Shown here: in pieces, positions 12,896 to 20,208 of the stretch | Layout of the letters: every line of letters starts with the position of its first letter | Numbering within the stretch: position 1 is the first letter of the stretch | Translations under genes and position numbers: made by a program | The notes under the pieces: model-generated | What the model saw: only the letters and a program-made list of their open reading frames with translations | Told to the model about the DNA's origin: nothing | The model's database searches: none | DNA from: Sphingomonas sp. UBA4766 | GTDB taxonomy: Bacteria > Pseudomonadota > Alphaproteobacteria > Sphingomonadales > Sphingomonadaceae | Length of the DNA stretch: 23,245 nucleotides | NCBI GenBank assembly: GCA_002403415.1 | Contig: DHHS01000144.1 | Span: forward strand, 1-23,245 | Direction: 5' to 3'

Positions 12896-14023
12896 ATGAT
12901 CGACAAGGAAAAATTCGGCCAGACGGTGCTGGTGCTTCAGGGTGGCGGCGCGCTGGGTGCGTATCAGGTTGGCGTGTTTCAGGCGCTGCACGAAGCTGGC
13001 GTCGTGCTTGACTGGGTGATCGGCACGTCGATTGGCGCGATCAATGCGTCATTGATCGCCGGGTCCGCGCCCGAGGACCGGCTCGCGAAAATGACCGAAT
13101 TCTGGCGCCGCGTCGAACGGCTAAGCTATGTGCCCGGCCCGTTTCCGGCATGGATCACGGCGGCGGCGCGCAACATGCTGGCTGTCACCACCGGCGTGCC
13201 CAGTTTCTTTACGCCGCAGCCCGCCGCTTTCCTCAGCCAGCACGCGCCGCTTGGGCCAGAAGACGCGGGCTATTATTCGGTTGCACCGCTGAAGGAAACG
13301 CTGACCGATCTGGTCGATTTCGACCGGATCAACAACGGCCCGACCCGGCTGACGGTGGGCGCGTCGAACGTCAACACTGGCCAAATGACATATTTCGATT
13401 CGCGCGACATGAAAATCGACGTGCGGCATGTGATGGCGTCGGGTGCTCTCCCGCCTGCTTTTCCCGCGGTCCGGATCGACGGCGATCTTTACTGGGATGG
13501 CGGCATTTTGTCGAACACGCCGGTTGAGGCCGTGTTTGACGATAATCCGCGCCGCAATGCGTTGATCTTTGCGGTGCATCTGTGGAATGCCGAAGGCCGC
13601 GAGCCGGAAACCATCTGGGAAGTGATGAACCGGCAGAAGGACTTGCAATACTCCAGCCGCGCGGTCAGCCATGTTCAACGCCAGCGCCAGATTCACAATC
13701 TGCGCTCGGTTGTGTCGGAGCTGGTCGATCTTCTTCCGCCCGAATTGCGCAAAGACAATCGCGTCGCCGAATTGGCCAGCTATGGCTGCCGCACCAGGAT
13801 GCATGTCGTGCGCCTGCTGGTGCCCGCGCTCGACAATGAGGACCATTCAAAGGACATCGACTTTTCACCGCGCGGCATCGCCGAACGCCGCGATGCGGGC
13901 TATGCGCACACGCGCGAGATGCTCGACAAGCGCCCCTGGGAAGCGCCCGTTCCCGAACACGAGGGCTTTGTACTGCACGAAGCGTGCGGCGGGGAAATGA
14001 CGGCGCCGATTGGGGGCATGTAA
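12896..14023 (+). CDS. Patatin-like phospholipase with DUF3734 C-terminus
   Basis: A 375-residue patatin-like acyl hydrolase, predicted to be cytoplasmic. The oxyanion loop GGGALGAY starts at residue 16. The nucleophile elbow GTSIG gives Ser45, and the catalytic Asp201 is in WDGGILSNTP, so the Ser-Asp dyad is complete. The C-terminal third (about 260-365), rich in Arg and His (SSRAVSHVQRQRQIHNLR, DFSPRGIAERRDAGY), matches the DUF3734 extension seen with this subfamily. ATG 12896 is preferred over ATG 12890 because the SD (GAGGA, 12885-12889) abuts the earlier codon but is 6 nt from the later one. Being next to 3-hydroxybutyrate dehydrogenase suggests a role in mobilising polyhydroxybutyrate or lipid; the substrate is not shown by the sequence. 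Confidence 0.9.
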   Translation: MIDKEKFGQTVLVLQGGGALGAYQVGVFQALHEAGVVLDWVIGTSIGAINASLIAGSAPEDRLAKMTEFWRRVERLSYVPGPFPAWITAAARNMLAVTTGVPSFFTPQPAAFLSQHAPLGPEDAGYYSVAPLKETLTDLVDFDRINNGPTRLTVGASNVNTGQMTYFDSRDMKIDVRHVMASGALPPAFPAVRIDGDLYWDGGILSNTPVEAVFDDNPRRNALIFAVHLWNAEGREPETIWEVMNRQKDLQYSSRAVSHVQRQRQIHNLRSVVSELVDLLPPELRKDNRVAELASYGCRTRMHVVRLLVPALDNEDHSKDIDFSPRGIAERRDAGYAHTREMLDKRPWEAPVPEHEGFVLHEACGGEMTAPIGGM

Positions 14024-14071
14024 AACGCCGCGATCGTGCGTTATGCTGACGAACGGTCTCATGCGGGAGTA

Positions 14072-14800
14072 ATGTTCGTGACGACGCCAACTGCGCCGCC
14101 GGTGCCGGTCGATCAGGTTGAGGCCGCCTATGCCCATGCGCGCGCGATGGATGCGCCGCTCGCCGACAAGCTGCGTTACGTGGCGGATGCGGTGCGGGCA
14201 ATGGACGCGGGCTTTGCCGATCAGGTCGATCGTTTTGTCGCCCGGCTCGCCGCCGTTTCGGCTGGACAGTCAGCGCCAGGATGTGGCGAAAAGCTGCCAG
14301 GTTTCATGCTTCCCGATTCAACTGGCCGGTTGGTGTCGCTCGATGCGTTGCTTTGCGACGGCCCAGTGGCGGTGGTGTTTGTGCGAGGGCACTGGTGCCC
14401 CTATTGCCGCCTGAATGTTGCTGATCTGGTCCGCACGGCGGCGACCGCCCATCCAATCCAGCTGGTGGTGATCGCGGGAGAGACGCAGGCCTATACCGCT
14501 GCGATGGCGGATGAGGTGGGCGCGACTTTTCCGATACTCAGCGATCTGGGCCATGGTTATGCGCTGTCGCTCAATCTGGCGATCTGGGTCGATGACGCGA
14601 TGGCGTGCCTGATCGAGCAAGCAGGGTGGGATGTGCCCGCCTATCAGGGGCAGCCCGGTTGGCTGATGCCGATCCCCAGCGTGTTCGTGCTCGACCGCGA
14701 TGGCATGATCATCGAACGTCATGTCGATGCCGATTACCGGCAACGCTTTGCGCTTGAACCGAAATTGCCCGAACTGAAAGCGCGGCTGGGCTTGGTTTAG
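14072..14800 (+). CDS. Peroxiredoxin-like (AhpC/TSA, CPYC) protein
   Basis: A thioredoxin-fold peroxiredoxin-like protein of about 242 residues. An N-terminal helical extension (to about residue 68) is followed by GCGEKLPGFMLPDSTGRLVSL and the redox motif RGHWCPYCRLN, giving Cys109 and Cys112 in this numbering. Later strands (IQLVVIAGE, PSVFVLDRDGMIIERHVDADYRQR) complete the fold. It probably reduces peroxides or acts as a thiol oxidoreductase in the cytoplasm, as no signal peptide is visible. The start is uncertain: SD GGGAG (14065-14069) is only 2 nt from ATG 14072 but 8 nt from GTG 14078, so a 240-residue product from the GTG is equally plausible. Its stop overlaps the convergent LysR stop. 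Confidence 0.85.
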   Translation: MFVTTPTAPPVPVDQVEAAYAHARAMDAPLADKLRYVADAVRAMDAGFADQVDRFVARLAAVSAGQSAPGCGEKLPGFMLPDSTGRLVSLDALLCDGPVAVVFVRGHWCPYCRLNVADLVRTAATAHPIQLVVIAGETQAYTAAMADEVGATFPILSDLGHGYALSLNLAIWVDDAMACLIEQAGWDVPAYQGQPGWLMPIPSVFVLDRDGMIIERHVDADYRQRFALEPKLPELKARLGLV

Positions 14801-15690
14801 GTCAGTGCGCGCGCCCAATCGGCACCGCGCAGCAGATTGAGCAGCGTTGCCCCCTCGCGCCCGCGTGGCCGCCCCGCGACGGTATAGGCCGAAACGCGGC
14901 GGTTCAGATCAAGCGTGGCATAGGCGATATGGCGCAGTTCGCTGTGCCGCAATGTGCTCGACGGTGCGACGCCGATGCCGAACCCGGCATTGAGCAGCGC
15001 GGCCAGATCGGCGTCATGTTCCACTTCGTGCGCGCCGTGCAGGTTGATGCCTGCCGCCGCCAGACGGTCGAGATCCGCCTGGCTCAGATCGGCGCCCGCG
15101 TGCAGCAGAAAGCGTTCCTCGGGCAAAAGCTCGCCGTCAATCTCAGCCGCATTGCGCTGTGCCCAGGGGTGCTCGGCACTGACCAGCAGGTCGAAGCTTT
15201 CGGTGAACATCGGCCAGATCTCCAGCCGGTCCCAATGTTCGTCGAGCGGGCCGCCGACCGCCAGATCGACATCGCCATTTTTGAGCAGTTGCGCGATCAT
15301 GCACGCGCTGCCGCGCTTCAGCTTGAGCTGAAGGCCGGGGAAAGCGCGATACATCTCGCTCAAAATCGGCATTAACAGCGCAACGTCGACGGTGCGCGCA
15401 ACCGCCAGCGACAATGTGGCAATGTCGCCCGCGCTCACCGATTTGGCGAGCGCCTTTGCGGTCAGTGCGCTTTCATAACATTGGCGCAACAAGGGCAGCA
15501 TGCGCTGGCCCAAATCGCTCAGGTGCGACAGTCGCCCCTCGCGGCGGATCAGCTCGCCCCCCAGCTCATCCTCGAGCAGCTTGATCGCGCGGGTCAGCGC
15601 GGGCTGGCTGACATGGCATTCCTCCGCCGCGCGCGTGAAATTCAACGTCTTTGCAACCGCCAGAAAATAGCGGACCTGCTGCATTTCCAT
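14797..15690 (-). CDS. LysR family transcriptional regulator
   Basis: A 297-residue LysR regulator. The winged helix-turn-helix is clear at residues 1-62 (QQVRYFLAVAKTLNFTRAAEECHVSQPALTRAIKLLEDELGG, shown here in condensed form as RYFLAVAKTLNFTRAAEE then VSQPALTRAI). The effector-binding domain covers about 90-295 and contains FPGLQLKLKRG and the later LLNAGFGIGVAP. Cysteines are present but not in the OxyR pattern, so I do not call it OxyR despite the convergent peroxiredoxin-like neighbour. The first ATG is used; the SD (GGGTGAG) is moderate. Its leader contains a large nested inverted repeat. Targets could be the neighbouring DUF302 or peroxiredoxin-like gene, which is unproven. Confidence 0.92.
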   Translation of the reverse strand: MEMQQVRYFLAVAKTLNFTRAAEECHVSQPALTRAIKLLEDELGGELIRREGRLSHLSDLGQRMLPLLRQCYESALTAKALAKSVSAGDIATLSLAVARTVDVALLMPILSEMYRAFPGLQLKLKRGSACMIAQLLKNGDVDLAVGGPLDEHWDRLEIWPMFTESFDLLVSAEHPWAQRNAAEIDGELLPEERFLLHAGADLSQADLDRLAAAGINLHGAHEVEHDADLAALLNAGFGIGVAPSSTLRHSELRHIAYATLDLNRRVSAYTVAGRPRGREGATLLNLLRGADWARALT

Positions 15691-15696
15691 AACTCA

Positions 15697-15775
15697 CCCG
15701 CCCTGCCCAACGGCATTCCCGGCGACGGCATTAGCGCGATCGCCGAAGGAAAGCCATGGGGCGGGGCAGGGCGGG
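15697..15775. repeat. Nested long inverted repeat between DUF302 and lysR
   Basis: CCCGCCCTGCCC (15697-15708) and GGGCAGGGCGGG (15764-15775) are perfect 12-bp inverted repeats. Inside them CGGCGA (15720-15725) pairs with TCGCCG (15740-15745). Both genes are on the minus strand, so the structure lies after the DUF302 stop and right before the lysR start, where it could be a terminator, an attenuator or an operator. Confidence 0.55.
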
Positions 15776-15796
15776 CTGGTAACGCTGGGGTGCGGC

Positions 15797-16285
15797 TCAG
15801 CGCGTGGCGCCAGCCTTTGCAACCGAACCTGACACCATCTTGGCCATTTCAAACTGGGCCGTCCGGTTGGTGATCGAGTAGCGCTTGGCGATCCAGCCAA
15901 AGTCGTTCCACGAAATCCACACGGCGCCGTCGACATCTTCGCTGACCAGCATCCGTACCGGCCAATCGAGGCCCGCGACCGGATTGGCAGTCAAAAACTG
16001 CGTGCCCAGCGGCGGATTGCCGAACAGAATCAGCGTTGAGCGGCGCAGCTTGATCCCTGCTTTTTCGCCCAGCGCCTGTTGGTCGATGACGTTGAACAGC
16101 ATTACGCCCTTGGCGGCGACATCGGCCTTGATCCGTTCAACCGTGGTATTGAAATCATTCGCGCTTTTCAGCCGTAGCACGCCTTGTGCCCTGGCGCTGG
16201 CGACGGGAGGCTGGTCCACCGGGGTCTGGGCAGCGAGCGGCGTGCTCGCAAACATCAGCGCTGAGGCAATCATCAAGCGGTTCAT
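15797..16285 (-). CDS. Exported DUF302 protein
   Basis: A 162-residue protein with a signal peptide (MNRLMIASALMFASTPLAA, cleavage near 19) and one DUF302 domain (about 40-150). The domain is recognised from SANDFNTTVERIKADVAAKGVMLFNVIDQQ condensed to its core (FNTTVERIKADVAAKG, then FNVIDQQALGEKAG), the TLILFGNPPLGTQFL strand and the DGAVWISWNDFGWIAKRY end. DUF302 proteins are small periplasmic or cytoplasmic proteins of unknown function. The ATG has an SD (AGGGA, about 7 nt away). It is divergent from the ferredoxin-reductase-like gene and lies upstream of lysR on the same strand, separated by a large hairpin. Confidence 0.88.
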   Translation of the reverse strand: MNRLMIASALMFASTPLAAQTPVDQPPVASARAQGVLRLKSANDFNTTVERIKADVAAKGVMLFNVIDQQALGEKAGIKLRRSTLILFGNPPLGTQFLTANPVAGLDWPVRMLVSEDVDGAVWISWNDFGWIAKRYSITNRTAQFEMAKMVSGSVAKAGATR

Positions 16286-16321
16286 GGCAAATCCCTGTCT
16301 GTTGGTCTGCCCGCGCCGTTA

Positions 16322-16355
16322 CCAGCGGGATCGCGACGAGCCCAATGCCCGCTGG
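16322..16355. promoter_or_regulatory. Inverted repeat between divergent DUF302 and FAD reductase genes
   Basis: CCAGCGGG (16322-16329) and CCCGCTGG (16348-16355) are perfect 8-bp inverted repeats, 26 bp apart centre to centre, in the 165-bp divergent gap. It is a candidate operator. A CATAAT at 16366-16371 could be a -10 for the rightward gene, but I see no good -35. Confidence 0.4.
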
Positions 16356-16450
16356 CGATGGCATTCATAATCAGTTGCTATGGTACTGCTTTCTTGTCCT
16401 CGACGGCGTTATCGGCGAGGGTTGCTCGGTCAAGCACGATGGAGCCGGTC

Positions 16451-17680
16451 ATGGAAGCAGCAGATGTCGTCATCGTCGGCGCCGGTCATGGTGGTGCACA
16501 GGCTGCGATTGCACTACGCCAGGGCGGCTTTGTGGGTTCGGTGTTGGTCGTCGGCGACGAACCCGAGCTTCCCTATGAACGGCCGCCGCTGTCCAAAGAT
16601 TATCTAGCCGGGGACAAGGGGTTTGACCGGCTGTTGATCCGCAAGGCCGAGTTCTGGGCCGAACGCGGGATCGACTTTGCGCTGGGCGAGCGCGTGACGG
16701 CAGTAGAGGTGGGCGCGCACCGGCTGACATGTGCAAGCGGGCGCTCAATCGGCTACGGCCAGCTGATCTGGGGGGCGGGCGGCACCCCGCGCCGGTTGAC
16801 ATGCCCCGGAGCGGAGGCGCGCGGCGTGCATTATGTCCGCACCCGCGCCGATATTGATGGCGTCATCGCCGAGCTCGGCACTGCCCGGACGATTGCGGTG
16901 ATCGGCGGTGGCTATATCGGGCTGGAGGCCGCGGCCGTGCTTGCCAAGCTGGGCAAGTCGGTCGTGCTGTTCGAAGCGGGGGAGCGGGTGCTGGCGCGGG
17001 TCGCTGGAGCAGCGCTGTCACGCTTCTTTGAAGTTGAGCACCGCGCGCATGGTGTCGCGCTCCACCTTGGCGCATCGGTGGCGGCGATCGAGGTCGCGGG
17101 CGGGTGCGCGGCTGGCGTGCGGCTGGCGGACGGCGCGGTCGTCGCCGCCGATCTGGTGATTGTCGGCATCGGCATTATCCCCAATGTCGCGCCATTGCTT
17201 GCCGCAGGGGCCGAAGGCGGCAATGGCGTGCGGGTGGATGCGCAGTGCCGCACTAGCGTGAGCGATGTGTTCGCGATCGGGGACTGCGCGCTCCATGCTA
17301 ATCGTTACGCGGGCGGTGCCGAAATTCGGCTCGAATCGGTGCAGAATGCGAACGATCAGGCATCAACCGCAGCGCGCGCCATTATGGGCACGCCGACACC
17401 TTATGACGCGGTGCCCTGGTTCTGGTCGAACCAATATGATCTGAAGCTCCAGACGGTGGGCCTTTCGACTGGCCATGACGAAGCGATTTTGCGTGGTGAT
17501 CCGGCGACCCGCAGTTTTTCAGTGGTTTATCGACGCGATGGCGCGGTGATCGCGCTCGATTGCGTCAATGCGGTGAAGGATTATGTCGCGGGACGCGCGC
17601 TCGTGGCAGGCGCAGTGCGCGCGGACGCGGCAGCGCTCGCCGACCCGGCGGTGCCGCTCAAGAGCCTTAGCGACGGTTAG
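16451..17680 (+). CDS. FAD-dependent ferredoxin/rubredoxin reductase-type oxidoreductase
   Basis: A 409-residue flavoprotein of the putidaredoxin/rubredoxin reductase type, which passes electrons from NAD(P)H to a small iron-sulfur protein. The FAD-binding GAGHGG is at 10-15, followed by PYERPPLSKDYL at 41-52, a hallmark of this group. The NAD(P)H-binding GGGYIGLEAA is at 152-161, and the second FAD motif VFAIGDCA ends at 280. The C-terminal reductase domain starts near 330 (VPWFWSNQYDLKLQTVG). The ATG at 16451 has an SD (GGAG, 6 nt away); the 31-residue upstream extension is rejected. No ferredoxin, rubredoxin, P450 or oxygenase gene is nearby, so its electron acceptor must be encoded elsewhere. 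Its stop overlaps the convergent Anbu stop. Confidence 0.92.
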   Translation: MEAADVVIVGAGHGGAQAAIALRQGGFVGSVLVVGDEPELPYERPPLSKDYLAGDKGFDRLLIRKAEFWAERGIDFALGERVTAVEVGAHRLTCASGRSIGYGQLIWGAGGTPRRLTCPGAEARGVHYVRTRADIDGVIAELGTARTIAVIGGGYIGLEAAAVLAKLGKSVVLFEAGERVLARVAGAALSRFFEVEHRAHGVALHLGASVAAIEVAGGCAAGVRLADGAVVAADLVIVGIGIIPNVAPLLAAGAEGGNGVRVDAQCRTSVSDVFAIGDCALHANRYAGGAEIRLESVQNANDQASTAARAIMGTPTPYDAVPWFWSNQYDLKLQTVGLSTGHDEAILRGDPATRSFSVVYRRDGAVIALDCVNAVKDYVAGRALVAGAVRADAAALADPAVPLKSLSDG

Positions 17681-18426
17681 GCGGGCACACTTGCATCCGC
17701 ATAGGGCGGGGCGGGGATGGTTGCGAGTGCACTCGAGAGTGCGGTTGACCATCGGTGCGACAAATCGGTGAAATAGGGATCATCGGCGTCGATCCGCCGC
17801 GTGATGGCCGTGCCCTGTCGGTTTGGGGTCACCGCGATGTCGATGGGGAGGCCGACCGCCAGGTTGGACCGGATGGTCGAATCGAACGAAATCAGCGCCA
17901 CCTTGACCGCCTGGCTCAGCGGTGTCTCGTAATCGAGCGCTCGGTCGAGAATCGGCTTGCCATATTTGTTCTCGCCAATCTGGAGATAGGGCGTGTCGGC
18001 GTGACATTCGATCGCATTGCCCGCGCCGTACACCAGGAACAGCCGTGTCGGCTCCCCGTTGATTGACCCGCCGACCAGAAAAGTCGTGTTGAAATTTATA
18101 TCCGCCTGCGCCAGCCCTTCCAGCGCATCGCGCGAGGTGCGGATCGCGCGCCCCGCCGCAAGGGCTGCCGAAAAAATGTCCGGTACGGTAGCGAGCGTCT
18201 CAAGCTGGCCGGTTTCCGGGTGCAGGATGCCGTGGTTCAGCCGCTGGAGCGCAGCCTGTGTGGTCGAGAGGCTGCCCGCCGACGCGATCATGATGAGCCG
18301 TTCGCCGTCATTCCCGAACAGCCGCAGCTTGCGATAAGTGGAGATGTTATCGACCCCGGCATTGGTGCGGGTGTCCGCCAGCATAGCCAGCCCTTCACGG
18401 ACCAGAATACCGACACAATAGGTCAC
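17677..18426 (-). CDS. Anbu proteasome-type protease (GTG start)
   Basis: A 249-residue proteasome/HslV-like Ntn hydrolase of the Anbu (ancestral beta subunit) group. After Met removal, the first residue would be Thr (MTYCVGILVREG), the nucleophile of this fold. Partner residues are visible as Asp18 in LADTRTN and Lys33 in YRKL, the T1/D17/K33 pattern of proteasome beta subunits. The GTG start has a strong SD (GGGGAGG, 6-7 nt away). No ATPase partner such as HslU is present, as is usual for Anbu. It is the last gene of a four-gene operon with an ATP-grasp enzyme, an alpha-E protein and a transglutaminase, starting 21 bp after the latter. The biological substrate of Anbu is not established. 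Confidence 0.93.
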   Translation of the reverse strand: MTYCVGILVREGLAMLADTRTNAGVDNISTYRKLRLFGNDGERLIMIASAGSLSTTQAALQRLNHGILHPETGQLETLATVPDIFSAALAAGRAIRTSRDALEGLAQADINFNTTFLVGGSINGEPTRLFLVYGAGNAIECHADTPYLQIGENKYGKPILDRALDYETPLSQAVKVALISFDSTIRSNLAVGLPIDIAVTPNRQGTAITRRIDADDPYFTDLSHRWSTALSSALATIPAPPYADASVPA

Positions 18427-18447
18427 TCGTCGCCTCCCCGCCGCTCG

Positions 18448-19254
18448 TTAGTTTTGCGATTGGCGCATCGCGTCGCTGGCATCCACCGTCACGTTTAACA
18501 CCTCGCCGCCGCCGCCGCGGCGCGCACCGCGAAGCGGCGCGGCGTCACGATAGTCCAGGCCAGTGGCGACGCGCAAATAGGATGTGGTGGGACAAATTCC
18601 GTTTGCTGGATCAAAAGCAACCCACCCCAGACCCGGCACCAGCGCCTCTGCCCAGGCATGAGCGGCGCTCTGCGGCGCGGTGCGCGCCAGATGGCCAGAA
18701 ACATAGCGTGCGGGGATCCCCAATATCCGTGCCGCACTGATGAAGATGTGCGCAAAATCCTGACAAACACCGTGGCCCGCGATCAGCGCTTCGGCGGCAC
18801 TGGTGCGCGCGGTCGTCGCCCCGACCTCAAAGCGCATTTCGGCATAAAGTGTCGTGCACAGCGCGTGCAGAGCGGCGAGCGGCTCGCGATCGGCAAACCG
18901 CTCGGCCAGCGCGCCAATCGCCGGGTCGGGCTTGGTGAGTGGTGTCTGGCGCAAAAACACTGCCGACGGCAACACTTCGGGCGCGCGCACGATCCCGGCT
19001 GTATCGGCAGTCTCCGCCTCGCCCGTGACGGTGATCGTTACATCGGATGTCGGCCCATCAGCGTAAAACATCGTCACGCGATTCCCGAAAGCGTCGGTGC
19101 TCTCGCGAAAGCTGCCATCGATATCCGCGTCGATCCGCCAGCCGATTACATGCTGCCCATCATGGTTGGTGGGCGACAGTCGCAGCGCCTGAATCACGTC
19201 GGTGGCGGGCACGTCATAGCGATAATGGGTGGTGTGATGGATTCTAAGGCGCAT
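18448..19254 (-). CDS. Transglutaminase-like protein of the Anbu operon
   Basis: A 268-residue protein with the bacterial transglutaminase N-terminal domain (MRLRIHHTTHYRYDVPATDV, up to about residue 85) and a transglutaminase core. The Cys-His-Asp triad is complete: Cys164 in GHGVCQDFAH, His199 in AAHAWAEA and Asp215 in VAFDPANG. Despite the fold name, such bacterial proteins are more often peptidases or amidases than cross-linkers. There is no signal peptide, so it acts in the cytoplasm. Its ATG overlaps the stop of the alpha-E gene (TAATG), which indicates translational coupling. Anbu follows directly. A role in cleaving or exchanging an amide bond made by the ATP-grasp enzyme is plausible but inferred. 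Confidence 0.92.
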   Translation of the reverse strand: MRLRIHHTTHYRYDVPATDVIQALRLSPTNHDGQHVIGWRIDADIDGSFRESTDAFGNRVTMFYADGPTSDVTITVTGEAETADTAGIVRAPEVLPSAVFLRQTPLTKPDPAIGALAERFADREPLAALHALCTTLYAEMRFEVGATTARTSAAEALIAGHGVCQDFAHIFISAARILGIPARYVSGHLARTAPQSAAHAWAEALVPGLGWVAFDPANGICPTTSYLRVATGLDYRDAAPLRGARRGGGGEVLNVTVDASDAMRQSQN

Positions 19255-20195
19255 TAGAACAGATATTGCTCGCTGATGAGCACTCCCAGCCGGTTATTTT
19301 CCGATAAGAAGCCCAGGATCGCCTGATGCAGACCGCTTGAGAAGATGGTTTCGATTCGCGCCTTGCCAAAGGTCGTCGCCATTGCGACCGCTTGCCGGTG
19401 CGCGGGGCCACGCCGTCCGGTCATCGTGCCGAGCAGGTCGAGATATCGCACCATATCCCCCGCACATGCGGCCAGCGAACGCGGCATCCGTTCGTTGAGG
19501 ATCAGCAAGTCAGCGACCAGCCACGGCTTCACATTGTCGCGGTAAACATGGCGATAGGCGGTGAGCGCCGAGACCGTCCGCAAAATCGTCGTCCATTGGA
19601 AATAGTCGAGGCTGCCGCCCACCGGCTCGTCACGCGGGAGCAGCAAGTGATATTTCACGTCGAGCAGCCGCGCGGTATTGTCTGCCCGTTCGATTGTTGC
19701 GCCCATGCGCAGGAACCAATAGGCTTCGTCGCGGAGCATCGTGCGGTGCGTCGCGCCGTCGAAGGACAATGCTGCGGCCTTCACCGAATCGAGCAGCCGG
19801 GTGAGCGTCGGTCGGCTGTCGAGTGCGGTGCCAAAGCGTTGCATGTCGAGCCATGCGCCGTTGATCGCTTCCCACCCCTCCGCCGTCATCGCGGTGCGCA
19901 CCGCGCGGGCATTGGTGCGGGCGCGTTCGATGCAACTGCGCATCGACGAGGGGTTGTTCGGGTCAAGCGACAGAAACTGCAACGCGGCTTCCTCGCTCAG
20001 CGTCGGGTGCGTCGCCTTGAAACTATCGCGCGCACCGGCGGCCGCCAGCGCGCCGCTCCACGCAGCTACATCGCCGCCATAGCTCGACGGGAGCGCCGCC
20101 AGCCGGATGGTCGCGTCGATAAGTCGCGAGACGAAATCCGCGCGCTCGATATAGCGGCCGGTCCAGAACAGGGCACTGGCGGTGCGCGATAACAC
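19254..20195 (-). CDS. Alpha-E domain protein (GTG start)
   Basis: A 313-residue, almost entirely alpha-helical protein of the alpha-E (DUF403) family. The start MLSRTASALFWTGRYIERAD is diagnostic. Further family features are ARTNARAVRTAMTAEGWEAIN in the middle (from about residue 92), FLRMGATIERADNTARLLDVKYH, and WTTILRTVSALTAYRHVYRD. Alpha-E proteins are nearly always next to a circularly permuted ATP-grasp protein and are thought to work with it; their own activity is unknown. The GTG start has a run of Gs as SD about 8 nt upstream, only 13 bp after the ATP-grasp stop. The stop TAA shares its last A with the transglutaminase ATG. Confidence 0.93.
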   Translation of the reverse strand: MLSRTASALFWTGRYIERADFVSRLIDATIRLAALPSSYGGDVAAWSGALAAAGARDSFKATHPTLSEEAALQFLSLDPNNPSSMRSCIERARTNARAVRTAMTAEGWEAINGAWLDMQRFGTALDSRPTLTRLLDSVKAAALSFDGATHRTMLRDEAYWFLRMGATIERADNTARLLDVKYHLLLPRDEPVGGSLDYFQWTTILRTVSALTAYRHVYRDNVKPWLVADLLILNERMPRSLAACAGDMVRYLDLLGTMTGRRGPAHRQAVAMATTFGKARIETIFSSGLHQAILGFLSENNRLGVLISEQYLF

Positions 20196-20208
20196 TTAAC
20201 AGCCCCCC

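Noticed and set aside
14797..15690. Calling the LysR regulator OxyR because it is next to a peroxiredoxin-like gene
   Set aside because: The cysteines do not match the OxyR redox pair, and the gene is convergent to the peroxiredoxin-like gene rather than divergent from it.
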